Below, in pieces: positions 14,586-22,659 of a stretch of 22,918 nt of DNA. The notes beneath the pieces are model-generated. The model was given only the letters and a program-made list of their open reading frames with translations. It ran no database searches and was not told the DNA's origin. Origin of the DNA: JBCBZH01 sp039815415 (GTDB taxonomy: Bacteria > Bacteroidota > Rhodothermia > Rhodothermales > Rubricoccaceae). A program made the position numbers and the translations under genes. Location: assembly GCA_039815415.1 (NCBI GenBank), contig JBCBZH010000034.1, positions 1 through 22,918 on the forward strand. The letters run 5' to 3'. How positions within the stretch are numbered: the stretch's first letter is position 1; each line of letters starts with the position of its first letter.

Positions 14586-17195
14586 ATGAACCCGACGCTC
14601 TGGTCCCGCGCTGCACCTCTCTTCGCTGAGGCTCTGGAGCAGCCCCCTGAGACGCGGGAGGCATGGCTGGCGGAGCATTGCGACGATCCCGATCTGGCAG
14701 AGGTCGTCCGAACGTTGCTCGCCGCGGATGAGGATGAGGTGACGCTTCTCGATGGCGTGGCCCTGGATGCCCTCCCGGAGGACGACGCCCACCGCCTTTT
14801 CGCATCCGCCCCGGAGACCGTGGGCCCCTGGCGCATCCGTGAGCAGGTCGGGACCGGCGGCATGGGGCTGGTCTACCGCGCCGAGCGCAACGACGGCGCC
14901 TTCGAGCAGACCGTCGCCCTCAAGCTCATCAAGCGCGGCATGGACTCCGATGCCGTGCTCCGACGCTTCCAGGCCGAGCGTCGCATCCTCGCGCGGCTGG
15001 AGCACCCTGGTATCGCGCGGCTCATCGACGGGGGGCTGGCGGAGGACGGACGCCCGTACCTGGCCATGGAGTTCGTGGAGGGCGAGCCCATCACCACCTA
15101 CTGCGACCGCCACCTGCTCGACATCGAGGCCCGGCTGGACCTGTTCCGACAGGCCTGCGAGGCCGTCGACTATGCGCACCGCCAGCTCGTGGTCCACCGC
15201 GACCTGAAGCCGTCCAACGTGCTGGTGAGCGAAGGGTCCGATGGCACGCGGCGCGTCAAGCTGCTTGACTTCGGCATCGCCCGCGTGCTGGCGGACGAGG
15301 CCACGGAATCGCCCCTGACCGTGCTGACAGCCCCCGGCCAGTTCGTGCTCACGCCCGAGTACGCCGCGCCTGAGCAGGTGATGGGCGGGACGATCTCCAC
15401 CGCCACCGACGTCTACGCTCTGGGCATCCTGCTCTACGAGCTGCTGGTCGGCCAGCGGCCGTACTCGTTCGACGCCCGCACGCCAGGCGTGATCGAGCAC
15501 GTGGTGCAGACCGTGCAGCCGCCGCGCCCGAGCACCGCGGTCACAGACTCCCCGACGACCCACGGCACGCCCACCGACCGGCTGCGTCGCCAGCTCGCAG
15601 GCGACCTCGACATGATCTGCCTGACGGCGCTGCGCAAAGAGCCCGAGCGTCGGTATGCGTCTGTGGCCGCGCTCGCCGACGACATCCGGCGGCACCAGCA
15701 GAACCTCCCGGTTCAGGCCCGCCCCGATACCGTCGGCTACCGGGCGCGGACGTTCGTGCGGCGCCACCGCGTCGGGCTGGCGGCGACCGCCGCCGCGCTG
15801 GCGGGCATCGTGCTGGTGTCGGGCATCGCGTTTGCGCGCGTGAGCGACGAGCGCGACCGCGCCCAGACCGAAGCCGCGAAGGCCGAGCAGGTTTCGACAT
15901 TCATCGCAGATCTCTTCCGCGACGGCAACCCCAACCAGACGCAGGGCGACTCCGTGCTGGTGGTGGACGTGCTCGAGCGCGGCGCGGAGCGGGTGATGAC
16001 GGAGCTGGACGGCCAGCCTGAAGTGCAGGGCGCGCTTCTCCGCGTCATCGGCGAGGTGTACAGCACCGTTGGCCGCTTCGACGAGGCCGACTCCCTGCTC
16101 TCCACCGCGCTCGGTCTGCACCGCGATCTGTCGCCTGACGAGCTAGCAGCCACGACCACGGCGCTCGCACAGCTCCGCAAGCAGATCGGGGACTACCCCG
16201 CCGCAGACTCGCTCTTCCAGGACGCCCTCGCCCTTCGCCAGCGCGAGGACCCCGCCAGCATGGAGACCGCGTCTGCCCTCCTCGACAGAGCCTTTTTCCT
16301 CTTCGACGAGGCCGACTACGCAGGCTCGGATTCGCTGGCACGCGAGGCCCTCGCCATCCAGCGACGCCATGTGGATGACGACGCCCTCGAGATGGCGGGC
16401 ATCTACGAGCTACTCAGCACCCTCGCCGATGACGTCGGGGAACTCACCCGCGCCGACTCGCTGGCCCAGCGCACCCTATCCATCTACCGTGAGCATCTCA
16501 CCGCTCCGCACGAGAACATTGCCCAGGGCTTGATGGTGGCGGCCACAGCGCGTCGGCGCCTGAGCCAATTCGACGACGCCGAGGCGTATCTCCTCGAGTC
16601 CCTCGAGATGCGTCGGGCGCTGTATGGCGACGTCCACGACGAGGTCGGGTACGCGCTCAACAACCTGGCGAGTCTGGAGGAGGAGCGCGGAGATCTGGAG
16701 GCAGCGGAGCGCTATGCGCGTGAGGGGCTGGCTGTGCGCCGTGCCGTGTATGGCGAGGATCACATCGAGGTGGCTGCGAGCCTGGGCAATCTGGCCGCCA
16801 TCCAGCGCGCCCGGGAGGACTATGCTGGAGCCAGGAGTACGCTCATCGACACCCGAGCCATTATCCTCGCAGCCCTGGGACGGGACCATCCCTTCTATGG
16901 GGCCATGACCTACCGGATCGGCATGATGGATGTGGCCCTGGGGCGCTCAGCGGTGGGCGAACGCGCCTTCCGCGACGCGCTGGCGCTCTACCGGATCGTC
17001 TGGCCCGACGGCCACCCGCAGATCGCGGAGGTCACCTACTCGCTCGCCACGCTGATCGGAGATCGCCAGCCCGACGAGGCGGTGGCGCTGCTCGAGGAAG
17101 GGCTGGAGTCCTGCTCTGAGTTGCCAGAGGGCGCCGAGGACCCGTGCCGGGACCGCAACCAGGGGGCGATCGACGAGATCCGAGCGGGCGCGTAA
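14586..17195 (+). CDS. Membrane Ser/Thr protein kinase with TPR repeats, second copy
   Basis: 869 residues from MNPTLWSRAA. The kinase domain is intact: glycine loop GTGGMG (89-94), K113 (ALKLIK), Glu131, HRDLKPSN (204-211, Asp206), DFG (228-230) and APE (261-263). One TM helix at ~396-418, then TPR-like helical repeats to the C-terminus (for example DEADSLLSTAL, AAERYAREGLAVRRAVYG), with several units ending in the 42-residue spacing seen in TPR_10/12-type repeats. Closely similar to the kinase at 7597 through the catalytic core, but the sensor tail diverges, suggesting different inputs. It follows its sigma gene by 52 bp with no separate exact promoter element. A likely role is phosphorylation of the paired sigma factor or another regulator. 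Confidence 0.93.
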   Translation: MNPTLWSRAAPLFAEALEQPPETREAWLAEHCDDPDLAEVVRTLLAADEDEVTLLDGVALDALPEDDAHRLFASAPETVGPWRIREQVGTGGMGLVYRAERNDGAFEQTVALKLIKRGMDSDAVLRRFQAERRILARLEHPGIARLIDGGLAEDGRPYLAMEFVEGEPITTYCDRHLLDIEARLDLFRQACEAVDYAHRQLVVHRDLKPSNVLVSEGSDGTRRVKLLDFGIARVLADEATESPLTVLTAPGQFVLTPEYAAPEQVMGGTISTATDVYALGILLYELLVGQRPYSFDARTPGVIEHVVQTVQPPRPSTAVTDSPTTHGTPTDRLRRQLAGDLDMICLTALRKEPERRYASVAALADDIRRHQQNLPVQARPDTVGYRARTFVRRHRVGLAATAAALAGIVLVSGIAFARVSDERDRAQTEAAKAEQVSTFIADLFRDGNPNQTQGDSVLVVDVLERGAERVMTELDGQPEVQGALLRVIGEVYSTVGRFDEADSLLSTALGLHRDLSPDELAATTTALAQLRKQIGDYPAADSLFQDALALRQREDPASMETASALLDRAFFLFDEADYAGSDSLAREALAIQRRHVDDDALEMAGIYELLSTLADDVGELTRADSLAQRTLSIYREHLTAPHENIAQGLMVAATARRRLSQFDDAEAYLLESLEMRRALYGDVHDEVGYALNNLASLEEERGDLEAAERYAREGLAVRRAVYGEDHIEVAASLGNLAAIQRAREDYAGARSTLIDTRAIILAALGRDHPFYGAMTYRIGMMDVALGRSAVGERAFRDALALYRIVWPDGHPQIAEVTYSLATLIGDRQPDEAVALLEEGLESCSELPEGAEDPCRDRNQGAIDEIRAGA

Positions 17196-17243
17196 CCGGA
17201 TCTCCCGATGAGCCACACACGGCTCTCGCATTCATAGCCCGCC

Positions 17244-17277
17244 TCGCCAGCTCGGCGCGTCCGGCTCGAGCTGGCGA
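17244..17277. terminator. Perfect 11-bp hairpin after the second kinase gene
   Basis: TCGCCAGCTCG (17244-17254) and CGAGCTGGCGA (17267-17277) are perfect inverted repeats with a 12-nt loop, 48 bp past the kinase stop and before the next sigma gene. Same stem family. Confidence 0.65.
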
Positions 17278-17351
17278 ACAACAAACGAGGCCTCTCCACA
17301 TTTTTTCCGGAGTCCGTGCGACCATCGAGGGTCGCTAGGCATCCAGTTGAT

Positions 17352-17909
17352 GTGAGCCTCTCCTCCCCCCGCGACCCCGACGCCTTCCTGGCTGCGCTTC
17401 GTCCGCACTACGACGACGCGCTCCGGTACAGCCGCGCGCTGTGCGCCCGGTGGTCGCCGCAGGAGGCCGAGGACGTGTTTCAGACGGCACTGCTCCGCGC
17501 CCTCGAGAAGCACGCCACGCTCCGCCAGCCCGACCGCTTCCGGCCCTGGTTCTTCCAGATCCTGACGCGGACGTTCTACGGAGCCGTTCGCCGCCACGCC
17601 ATCCGGCGGGTGCTGCCGCTCCCTACCGATGCAGAAGCCGAATCCCTCGGGCTCTATGCCGACGACCCCGAGCCTGGCGCGCTCACCGATACGCTCGCGG
17701 TTCTGGGCCGCCTCAAGTCTAAGGAGCGCGCCGCGCTGCTGCTCTACGAGCTGGCGGGCTTCTCCATCAACGAGGTGGCCGAGATCCAGGGCGACCGCAG
17801 CGCGTCGGCGGTGAAGTCGCGCCTGAGCCGCGCCCGCAGCCGCGCCCGCGAGATCGCCGACCACATTGGCGCAGCTCCGGAGCCTCCATCTGTCCACGTG
17901 ATCGTCTAA
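17352..17909 (+). CDS. ECF sigma factor, first gene of the GLPGLI operon
   Basis: 185 residues from a GTG at 17352; a GTG at 17316 would add 12 residues and cannot be excluded. Region 2 shows DDALRYSRALC, QEAEDVFQTALLRALEKH and FRPWFFQILTRTFYGAVRRH, the usual ECF layout of helix, DVFQ core and W-F-F-x-I-x-R. Region 4 follows (LGRLKSKERAALLLYELAGFSINEVAEIQG, then SAVKSRLSRARSRAREI). It belongs to the ordinary RpoE-like ECF type, unlike the two kinase-linked factors in this window. The next gene starts 3 bp after its stop, and the single-TM protein it encodes may be the anti-sigma partner. Confidence 0.85.
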   Translation: MSLSSPRDPDAFLAALRPHYDDALRYSRALCARWSPQEAEDVFQTALLRALEKHATLRQPDRFRPWFFQILTRTFYGAVRRHAIRRVLPLPTDAEAESLGLYADDPEPGALTDTLAVLGRLKSKERAALLLYELAGFSINEVAEIQGDRSASAVKSRLSRARSRAREIADHIGAAPEPPSVHVIV

Positions 17910-17912
17910 GCC

Positions 17913-18941
17913 ATGCGCTCTGAGTTCGATCCCCTCCGCTCTGCTCCGCTGCCCGACTCGTTCGAGCGGACGGCGGCATGGCTCCGCGAGGCGCCGCCGC
18001 CTCAGACACGGCGTGCGCCGGCGACGGTGCTCGTTGCCCTCCTTCTCATCATCGGAGCCTGCTCGTGGCCCGTCAGCACGACGGTCGCTGCAGGGTCTGT
18101 GATCGAGATCCTCAGCGCCGACCGCATTGGCGTGGGCCACCCGACCCTCGTAGCTCTAGATCGTCTCGTGCCCGATGAGTACCAGCACCACATTGAAGTG
18201 GCCGGGATTGGGGATGAAGGCGCCGACGGAACCGTTCTGCGCTACGCCGTCCTCGGTGCCGATGGCGAGTCCATCGAGCGCTGGAAAGACTCCGTGGCCG
18301 CGCTGCCGGGAACCGAAGCTGCCCGGGTTCTCGAGTTCAACGTGACTGAGCGCCGGCCAGCCGGCGTCATCACGGTCCAGCGTGTATTCGGCGTCAGCGC
18401 GACGCCCCATCTCTCGGACACGGAGCTGCAGGCTGAGCTGGACCGTGTGTTCTCGGACGCCACGCCCATCATCATCACCGTCCGACGCGCCGACGACGGC
18501 CAACGGATGCTCAACGTTGGAGACCACGTCACGGTCAAGGTCCGTCCTGGAACACGCGTCTCCCGCATTCCCACCCCGGACTCGTCGACCACCGGCATCC
18601 TCATCGACGGCACGGAACCCGGGGACGCCACCATCGACGGTCGCACCCTCGGACGCCCCGAGCGTGGATCGGTGACGTTCTCTGGCACGCGCTCCATGGA
18701 GATGGCCCTGGACAGCCTGCCGCCCGAGCTGGCACGCGAGATCCGGGACCGGCTCGACGCCAACCTGATCCAGGTCGACTCGCTGCGCCGCGCGCTCCCC
18801 TCTGGCGCTGTAGCAGACACCCTCAGCCAGGTCTACTTCTTCATGCGCTCGGACACGCTTCGGCGCCCGCTTCCGCCGGGTGCCCGGGTCGACACCGTGC
18901 GCCGCTTTATCCGCATCGAAACCTTTCAAGACTCGCTATGA
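17913..18941 (+). CDS. Single-TM protein, possible anti-sigma factor
   Basis: 342 residues. A short cytoplasmic N-terminus (about 37 residues: PLPDSFERTAAWLRE, then Arg) precedes one TM segment at ~39-58 (VLVALLLIIGACSW), with a large extracytoplasmic region after it. That topology, and the position 3 bp after an ECF sigma gene, is what anti-sigma factors usually have, but I do not see a zinc-binding HxxxCxxC motif and do not recognise the family. The outer part has alternating strand-like segments and ends in an Arg/Asp-rich tail. The downstream GLPGLI gene overlaps it by 4 bp (ATGA), so the three are translated as a coupled operon. It could instead be an accessory membrane protein of unknown role. 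Confidence 0.7.
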   Translation: MRSEFDPLRSAPLPDSFERTAAWLREAPPPQTRRAPATVLVALLLIIGACSWPVSTTVAAGSVIEILSADRIGVGHPTLVALDRLVPDEYQHHIEVAGIGDEGADGTVLRYAVLGADGESIERWKDSVAALPGTEAARVLEFNVTERRPAGVITVQRVFGVSATPHLSDTELQAELDRVFSDATPIIITVRRADDGQRMLNVGDHVTVKVRPGTRVSRIPTPDSSTTGILIDGTEPGDATIDGRTLGRPERGSVTFSGTRSMEMALDSLPPELAREIRDRLDANLIQVDSLRRALPSGAVADTLSQVYFFMRSDTLRRPLPPGARVDTVRRFIRIETFQDSL

Positions 18942-19723
18942 CGCTCTCTCGCCTTCGCCAGCTCGTTGTGCTGGCCGCGTTTCTTCCCGCCGCCGCCGCC
19001 GCCCAGCAAGGCACGGTGAACTACACGGTCACGTCCAAGCTCGAGGTAGAACTGCCGCCTGAGTTTGCCCACATGCAGGATCAGATGCCGTCCGAGACCA
19101 CGGCCGAGCGCATCCTTCTCTTCAATGAGATGGCGACGCTGACGGTCAGCCCGCCCTCTGAGGAGGACTCGGTTACAGACCCGAGCGAGATGATGGAGTC
19201 TGGAGGCCAGCAGATTGTCGTCCGGGTGCGGGGAACGGAAGGCGATGACCAGACCTACGTGAACCTCGAGACTGGCGAGGTGATCGAGAAGCGTGAGTTT
19301 CTCGGCCGCACCTTTCGCATTCAGGACGAGGCCACCCCTCTGGCCTGGCGCCTGACGGGCGAGCAGAGTGAGTTCCTTGGCTATGCGTCTCAGAAAGCGG
19401 TCGCTGAGCAGGACTCGACCACCTACGAGGCCTGGTTCACGTCTGAGATCCCGGTGTCCGCTGGCCCGGAATCGTACGGCGGACTGCCCGGCCTGATTCT
19501 GGTCCTGACTGTGGGCAACCGGACCTTCGAGGCTACATCGGTGGATCTGAATCCTCTCGCAGAGGACGCCATCGCGGCACCGAGCGACGGCCGCGAAGTC
19601 ACGAGCGAGGAGTTCGCTGAGATCGTCGAGGAGCGAATGCGCGACATGGAGACCTCCACCTTCACCACAGAGTCCGGCGCCACCGGAACCCGCTCCTTCC
19701 GCGTCATCCGCCGGGGCAACTGA
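18938..19723 (+). CDS. GLPGLI-family secreted protein
   Basis: 261 residues. Signal peptide with an Ala-rich end (residues ~1-23). The defining GLPGLI motif is at 182-187 in ESYGGLPGLILVL, preceded by TYEAWFTSEIPVSAGPE, which is the usual family context. GLPGLI proteins are secreted or periplasmic, of unknown biochemical function, known mainly from Bacteroidota and often next to TonB-dependent-receptor-like outer-membrane proteins, as here (receptor 111 bp downstream). Length and motif position are normal for the family. It overlaps the preceding gene by 4 bp. It has no catalytic signature; a role in assembly or cargo handling for the receptor is inferred from context only. Confidence 0.92.
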   Translation: MTLSRLRQLVVLAAFLPAAAAAQQGTVNYTVTSKLEVELPPEFAHMQDQMPSETTAERILLFNEMATLTVSPPSEEDSVTDPSEMMESGGQQIVVRVRGTEGDDQTYVNLETGEVIEKREFLGRTFRIQDEATPLAWRLTGEQSEFLGYASQKAVAEQDSTTYEAWFTSEIPVSAGPESYGGLPGLILVLTVGNRTFEATSVDLNPLAEDAIAAPSDGREVTSEEFAEIVEERMRDMETSTFTTESGATGTRSFRVIRRGN

Positions 19724-19756
19724 GCCCTCACCCACAAACCCCACCAGAACGGGCTG

Positions 19757-19786
19757 GCGATCGGTCCCCCTATTCGGCCACGCATC
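19757..19786 (+). promoter_or_regulatory. Degenerate bipartite promoter match upstream of the receptor gene
   Basis: GCGATCGG (7 of 8), 14 bp, CACGCATC (keeps the GC-x-TC of GGTGCGTC). It ends 48 bp before the ATG at 19835, matching the 49-53 bp of the exact copies. The -10-like half is weak, so this is tentative. Confidence 0.35.
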
Positions 19787-19834
19787 GGGTGTCTACCTGA
19801 TGCGACTGGCGCCCCTGTGTCTTCCCCCTAGATC

Positions 19835-22594
19835 ATGTCGATCTCGCCAGCTCGTCTCCTTCTCGTCGCCGCCGTCGGGCTGGCGATGGCCCTGCCCTGC
19901 GCGGCTCAGTCCAGCGTCGTCACGGGCGTGGTGACCGACTCTACAGAGGCCGGCCTGCCCAGCGCGACGGTGGTGCTCCTTCAGCCGAGCGATTCCACCA
20001 TCGTCAGCTTCGGTGCCAGCCGGAATGACGGCACATTTCGGATTCCTCGCGTCCCGCAAGGCGACTACCTGCTCCAGGTCACGTACGTCGGCTACGTGCC
20101 GTCCACGACCCTGATTGAGGTGGGCGCCGAGCCTCTGGATGTCGGCCGCATCCAGCTCGAGGCCGACCTCGATGGGCTCGATCCGCTCGTGGTCACGGCG
20201 GACCGGGGCGCGATGGTCATCAAGCGCGATACGCTGGAGTTCACCGCAGATGCCTTCGCCACGCCAGACGGGGCCAGCGTAGAAGACCTGCTCCGACGGC
20301 TTCCGGGCGTCCAGGTAGACCGGGACGGCTCCATTCAGGCCCAGGGCGAGGACGTAGACAACGTGCTGGTGGACGGCAAGGAGTTCTTCGGCGACGACCC
20401 GACCATCGCCACGCGCAACCTGCCTGCAGATGCTGTGGACCGCGTCCAGATCTACGACCAGGACTCTGAAACAGCCGAGTTCACGGGTGTGGCGGATGGC
20501 AACGAGGAGCGCACCATCAACCTCGCGCTGAAGGAGGACCGCAAGACGGGCATGTTCGGCAACGTCGGCGGTGGCTTCGGCGGCTCGTCGGTGCCCGCGG
20601 ACGGCGGGCTGGCGGACGGCGCCCGCTTCGATGGCAGCGCGTCCATCAACCGGTTCAGTCCAACGACCCAGATGTCATTCCTCGGCAACGCCAACAACGT
20701 CAACCGTCAGGACTTCGGGCTGGACGACTACATCCAGTTCCTCGGCGGCTTCTCCGCGCTGGCGAGCGGCGGCGGCATCCGCATCAACTCTGGCGACATC
20801 GGCATCCCGCTGGGCAACGGCCCCAGCGATGGCTTCACGACCACGTTCTCCGGCGGCCTCAATCTCAACCACGACTTCAGCAGCTCGACGGCGCTCCAGA
20901 GCAACTACTTCGGGTCCACCATCGGCACGGATCGCCAGCGCGACCTGCGACGGCAGCAGCTCCTCGGCACGGACCTCTCGGCACGGACCACGGAGACAGG
21001 CCAGACAGCATCCCAGACCCAGGTACACCGCCTGAACCTGGACCTCCTCCACGAGATCGGCGAGGGGCACGATGTCCGGCTGCGCTCCAACATCCGCAGC
21101 CTGGGGACCGACCTGACCTCCACCAACCGGCGCGAGACGCTCGGCCCGAGCGGCCTGCTCGAAGCCGACCGGCTCACGACCTCGGACACGGATGGCTTCC
21201 AGCCCGGCGGCAACGTGTCGCTGACCTACCGGAAGCGGCTCCCCGGCCGACGCAGCCTCGTCGGAGTGGCGCGGGCCGGATTGGACGTCGAGGCCGAAGA
21301 GCGCGACGTCGTAGCGACCAATGCTACCGAGGGCGGACTGGAGCCCGTGGACCAGTTCCGAGACCAGAGCGGCACTACGTTCACCCGATCCGGGTCGCTG
21401 CTGTTCACACAGCCGATCACGCGTCGCCGTGCGCTCCAACTCAACGTGGGACACACCATCGAGAGCGAGGACGAAGACCGCGACGTGCTGGGCCGCCTCA
21501 CTGGAACGCCGGTCCTCGACGACGCCCTCAGCTCGGCGTTCGAGCGCACCACTCACATCACGCAGGGCGGCTTCACCTACCGCGACAATGGCGAGAGACA
21601 CATGCTGAGCCTCGGCGCGAATCTCCAGCGTACCCAGCTCGACGGCGAGATTCTCGACCGGAACGCGCCCGTGTCCCGAACGAGCCTGCACCTGCTTCCC
21701 TCGGCATCGCTCCGCTACACCTTTCCGAGCGACCAGAGCCTGACGCTTCGCTACAACGCATCGACGGACGAGCCGACGCTGCGCCAGCTCCAGCCCGTGG
21801 CGGACAATGCGAACCCGCTCAACGTGTACATCGGCAACCCGGACCTGCAGCCGGAGCTGCAGCACACGCTCTCGGCGCGCTTCATCCACTTCGACACCTT
21901 CTCGCTCACCAACTTCTCTAGCTCTGTCCGCGCCACCTACTCCCCCACCGCCATCTCGACGGCGCGCACCGTGGACGAGCAGTTCCGCCAAACCCGGACG
22001 CCCATCAACACAAGCGGCACGTGGACCGTGACCGGCAACGCAGCCTACGGCACGCCCATTCGGCCCATCCGCACCAAAATCTCCCTCTCGGCCTCCACGC
22101 AGTACCGTCGCCAGCTCGAGGAGATCAACGGCGCCGAGAATGCCGCCGACCTGTTCCGCACGACGGTGGACCTCGGCATCGAGAACCAGCGCAAAACCAA
22201 GTTTGACGTTCGAGTCGGCGGGCGGGTGACGTTCAACACGTCGGCGTACTCGCTGAGCCCAGAGTTCAACCAGCGCTACGTCACGCCCACGCTCTACGCG
22301 GAGGCAAGCACCGAGATCGGCGGCTCGTGGTTCGTCACCTCGTCGCTGGACCTCGAGCGGACGCCGGCCGACGTGTTCGGCAGCGCGCGGAGCGTGCCAC
22401 TGTGGAGCGCCGAGATCTCGAAGCGCGTCAGCGATCGGGTGCGGCTCCAGCTCGTCGGCGGTGACCTGCTGGACCAAGGGATCGGGATCCAGTACGCCAA
22501 CACGGGCGGGTTCATCCAGGAAGAGCGAGTGCGCTCACTGGGGCGTCACATCCTGCTGAAGCTGGTCTACAACCTGTCCGAGGTGCGAAACTGA
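19835..22594 (+). CDS. Outer-membrane beta-barrel receptor, TonB-dependent-receptor-like
   Basis: 919 residues. Signal peptide (1-~24), then a carboxypeptidase-regulatory-like domain (~27-100: VTGVVTDSTEAGLPSATVVL, NDGTFRIPRVPQGDYLLQVTYVGY), a plug-like domain (~115-230) with LLRRLPGVQVDRDGSIQAQG, VLVDGKEFFGDDP and NLPADAVDRVQIYD, and then a long barrel of alternating strands to a terminal strand HILLKLVYNLSEV. The plug features are those of the GLPGLI-associated outer-membrane beta-barrel family, related to SusC/TonB-dependent receptors but typically lacking a strong TonB box; none is clear here. It would act as an uptake or export channel of the outer membrane. The GLPGLI gene lies 111 bp upstream, and a 10-bp hairpin follows the stop. 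Confidence 0.9.
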   Translation: MSISPARLLLVAAVGLAMALPCAAQSSVVTGVVTDSTEAGLPSATVVLLQPSDSTIVSFGASRNDGTFRIPRVPQGDYLLQVTYVGYVPSTTLIEVGAEPLDVGRIQLEADLDGLDPLVVTADRGAMVIKRDTLEFTADAFATPDGASVEDLLRRLPGVQVDRDGSIQAQGEDVDNVLVDGKEFFGDDPTIATRNLPADAVDRVQIYDQDSETAEFTGVADGNEERTINLALKEDRKTGMFGNVGGGFGGSSVPADGGLADGARFDGSASINRFSPTTQMSFLGNANNVNRQDFGLDDYIQFLGGFSALASGGGIRINSGDIGIPLGNGPSDGFTTTFSGGLNLNHDFSSSTALQSNYFGSTIGTDRQRDLRRQQLLGTDLSARTTETGQTASQTQVHRLNLDLLHEIGEGHDVRLRSNIRSLGTDLTSTNRRETLGPSGLLEADRLTTSDTDGFQPGGNVSLTYRKRLPGRRSLVGVARAGLDVEAEERDVVATNATEGGLEPVDQFRDQSGTTFTRSGSLLFTQPITRRRALQLNVGHTIESEDEDRDVLGRLTGTPVLDDALSSAFERTTHITQGGFTYRDNGERHMLSLGANLQRTQLDGEILDRNAPVSRTSLHLLPSASLRYTFPSDQSLTLRYNASTDEPTLRQLQPVADNANPLNVYIGNPDLQPELQHTLSARFIHFDTFSLTNFSSSVRATYSPTAISTARTVDEQFRQTRTPINTSGTWTVTGNAAYGTPIRPIRTKISLSASTQYRRQLEEINGAENAADLFRTTVDLGIENQRKTKFDVRVGGRVTFNTSAYSLSPEFNQRYVTPTLYAEASTEIGGSWFVTSSLDLERTPADVFGSARSVPLWSAEISKRVSDRVRLQLVGGDLLDQGIGIQYANTGGFIQEERVRSLGRHILLKLVYNLSEVRN

Positions 22595-22606
22595 CCCTAT
22601 ACGGGT

Positions 22607-22634
22607 GAGGGCGGCTCCGCAGTGAGCCGCCCTC
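22607..22634. terminator. Perfect 10-bp hairpin after the receptor gene
   Basis: GAGGGCGGCT (22607-22616) and AGCCGCCCTC (22625-22634) pair perfectly around an 8-nt loop, 12 bp after the receptor stop, between convergent genes. This stem is not of the CGCCAGCTC family; a single copy of that motif follows at 22646. Confidence 0.75.
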
Positions 22635-22659
22635 TCATCAGACTCGAGCTGGCGACCGC

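Noticed and set aside
14409..16121. Long open frame on the minus strand opposite the second kinase
   Set aside because: It is low-complexity, Arg/His/Gly-rich antisense sequence with no domain; the plus strand encodes an intact kinase. The same applies to long antisense frames at 7528-8997, 11929-14025, 4664-5731 and 20675-22477, which are expected in high-GC DNA.
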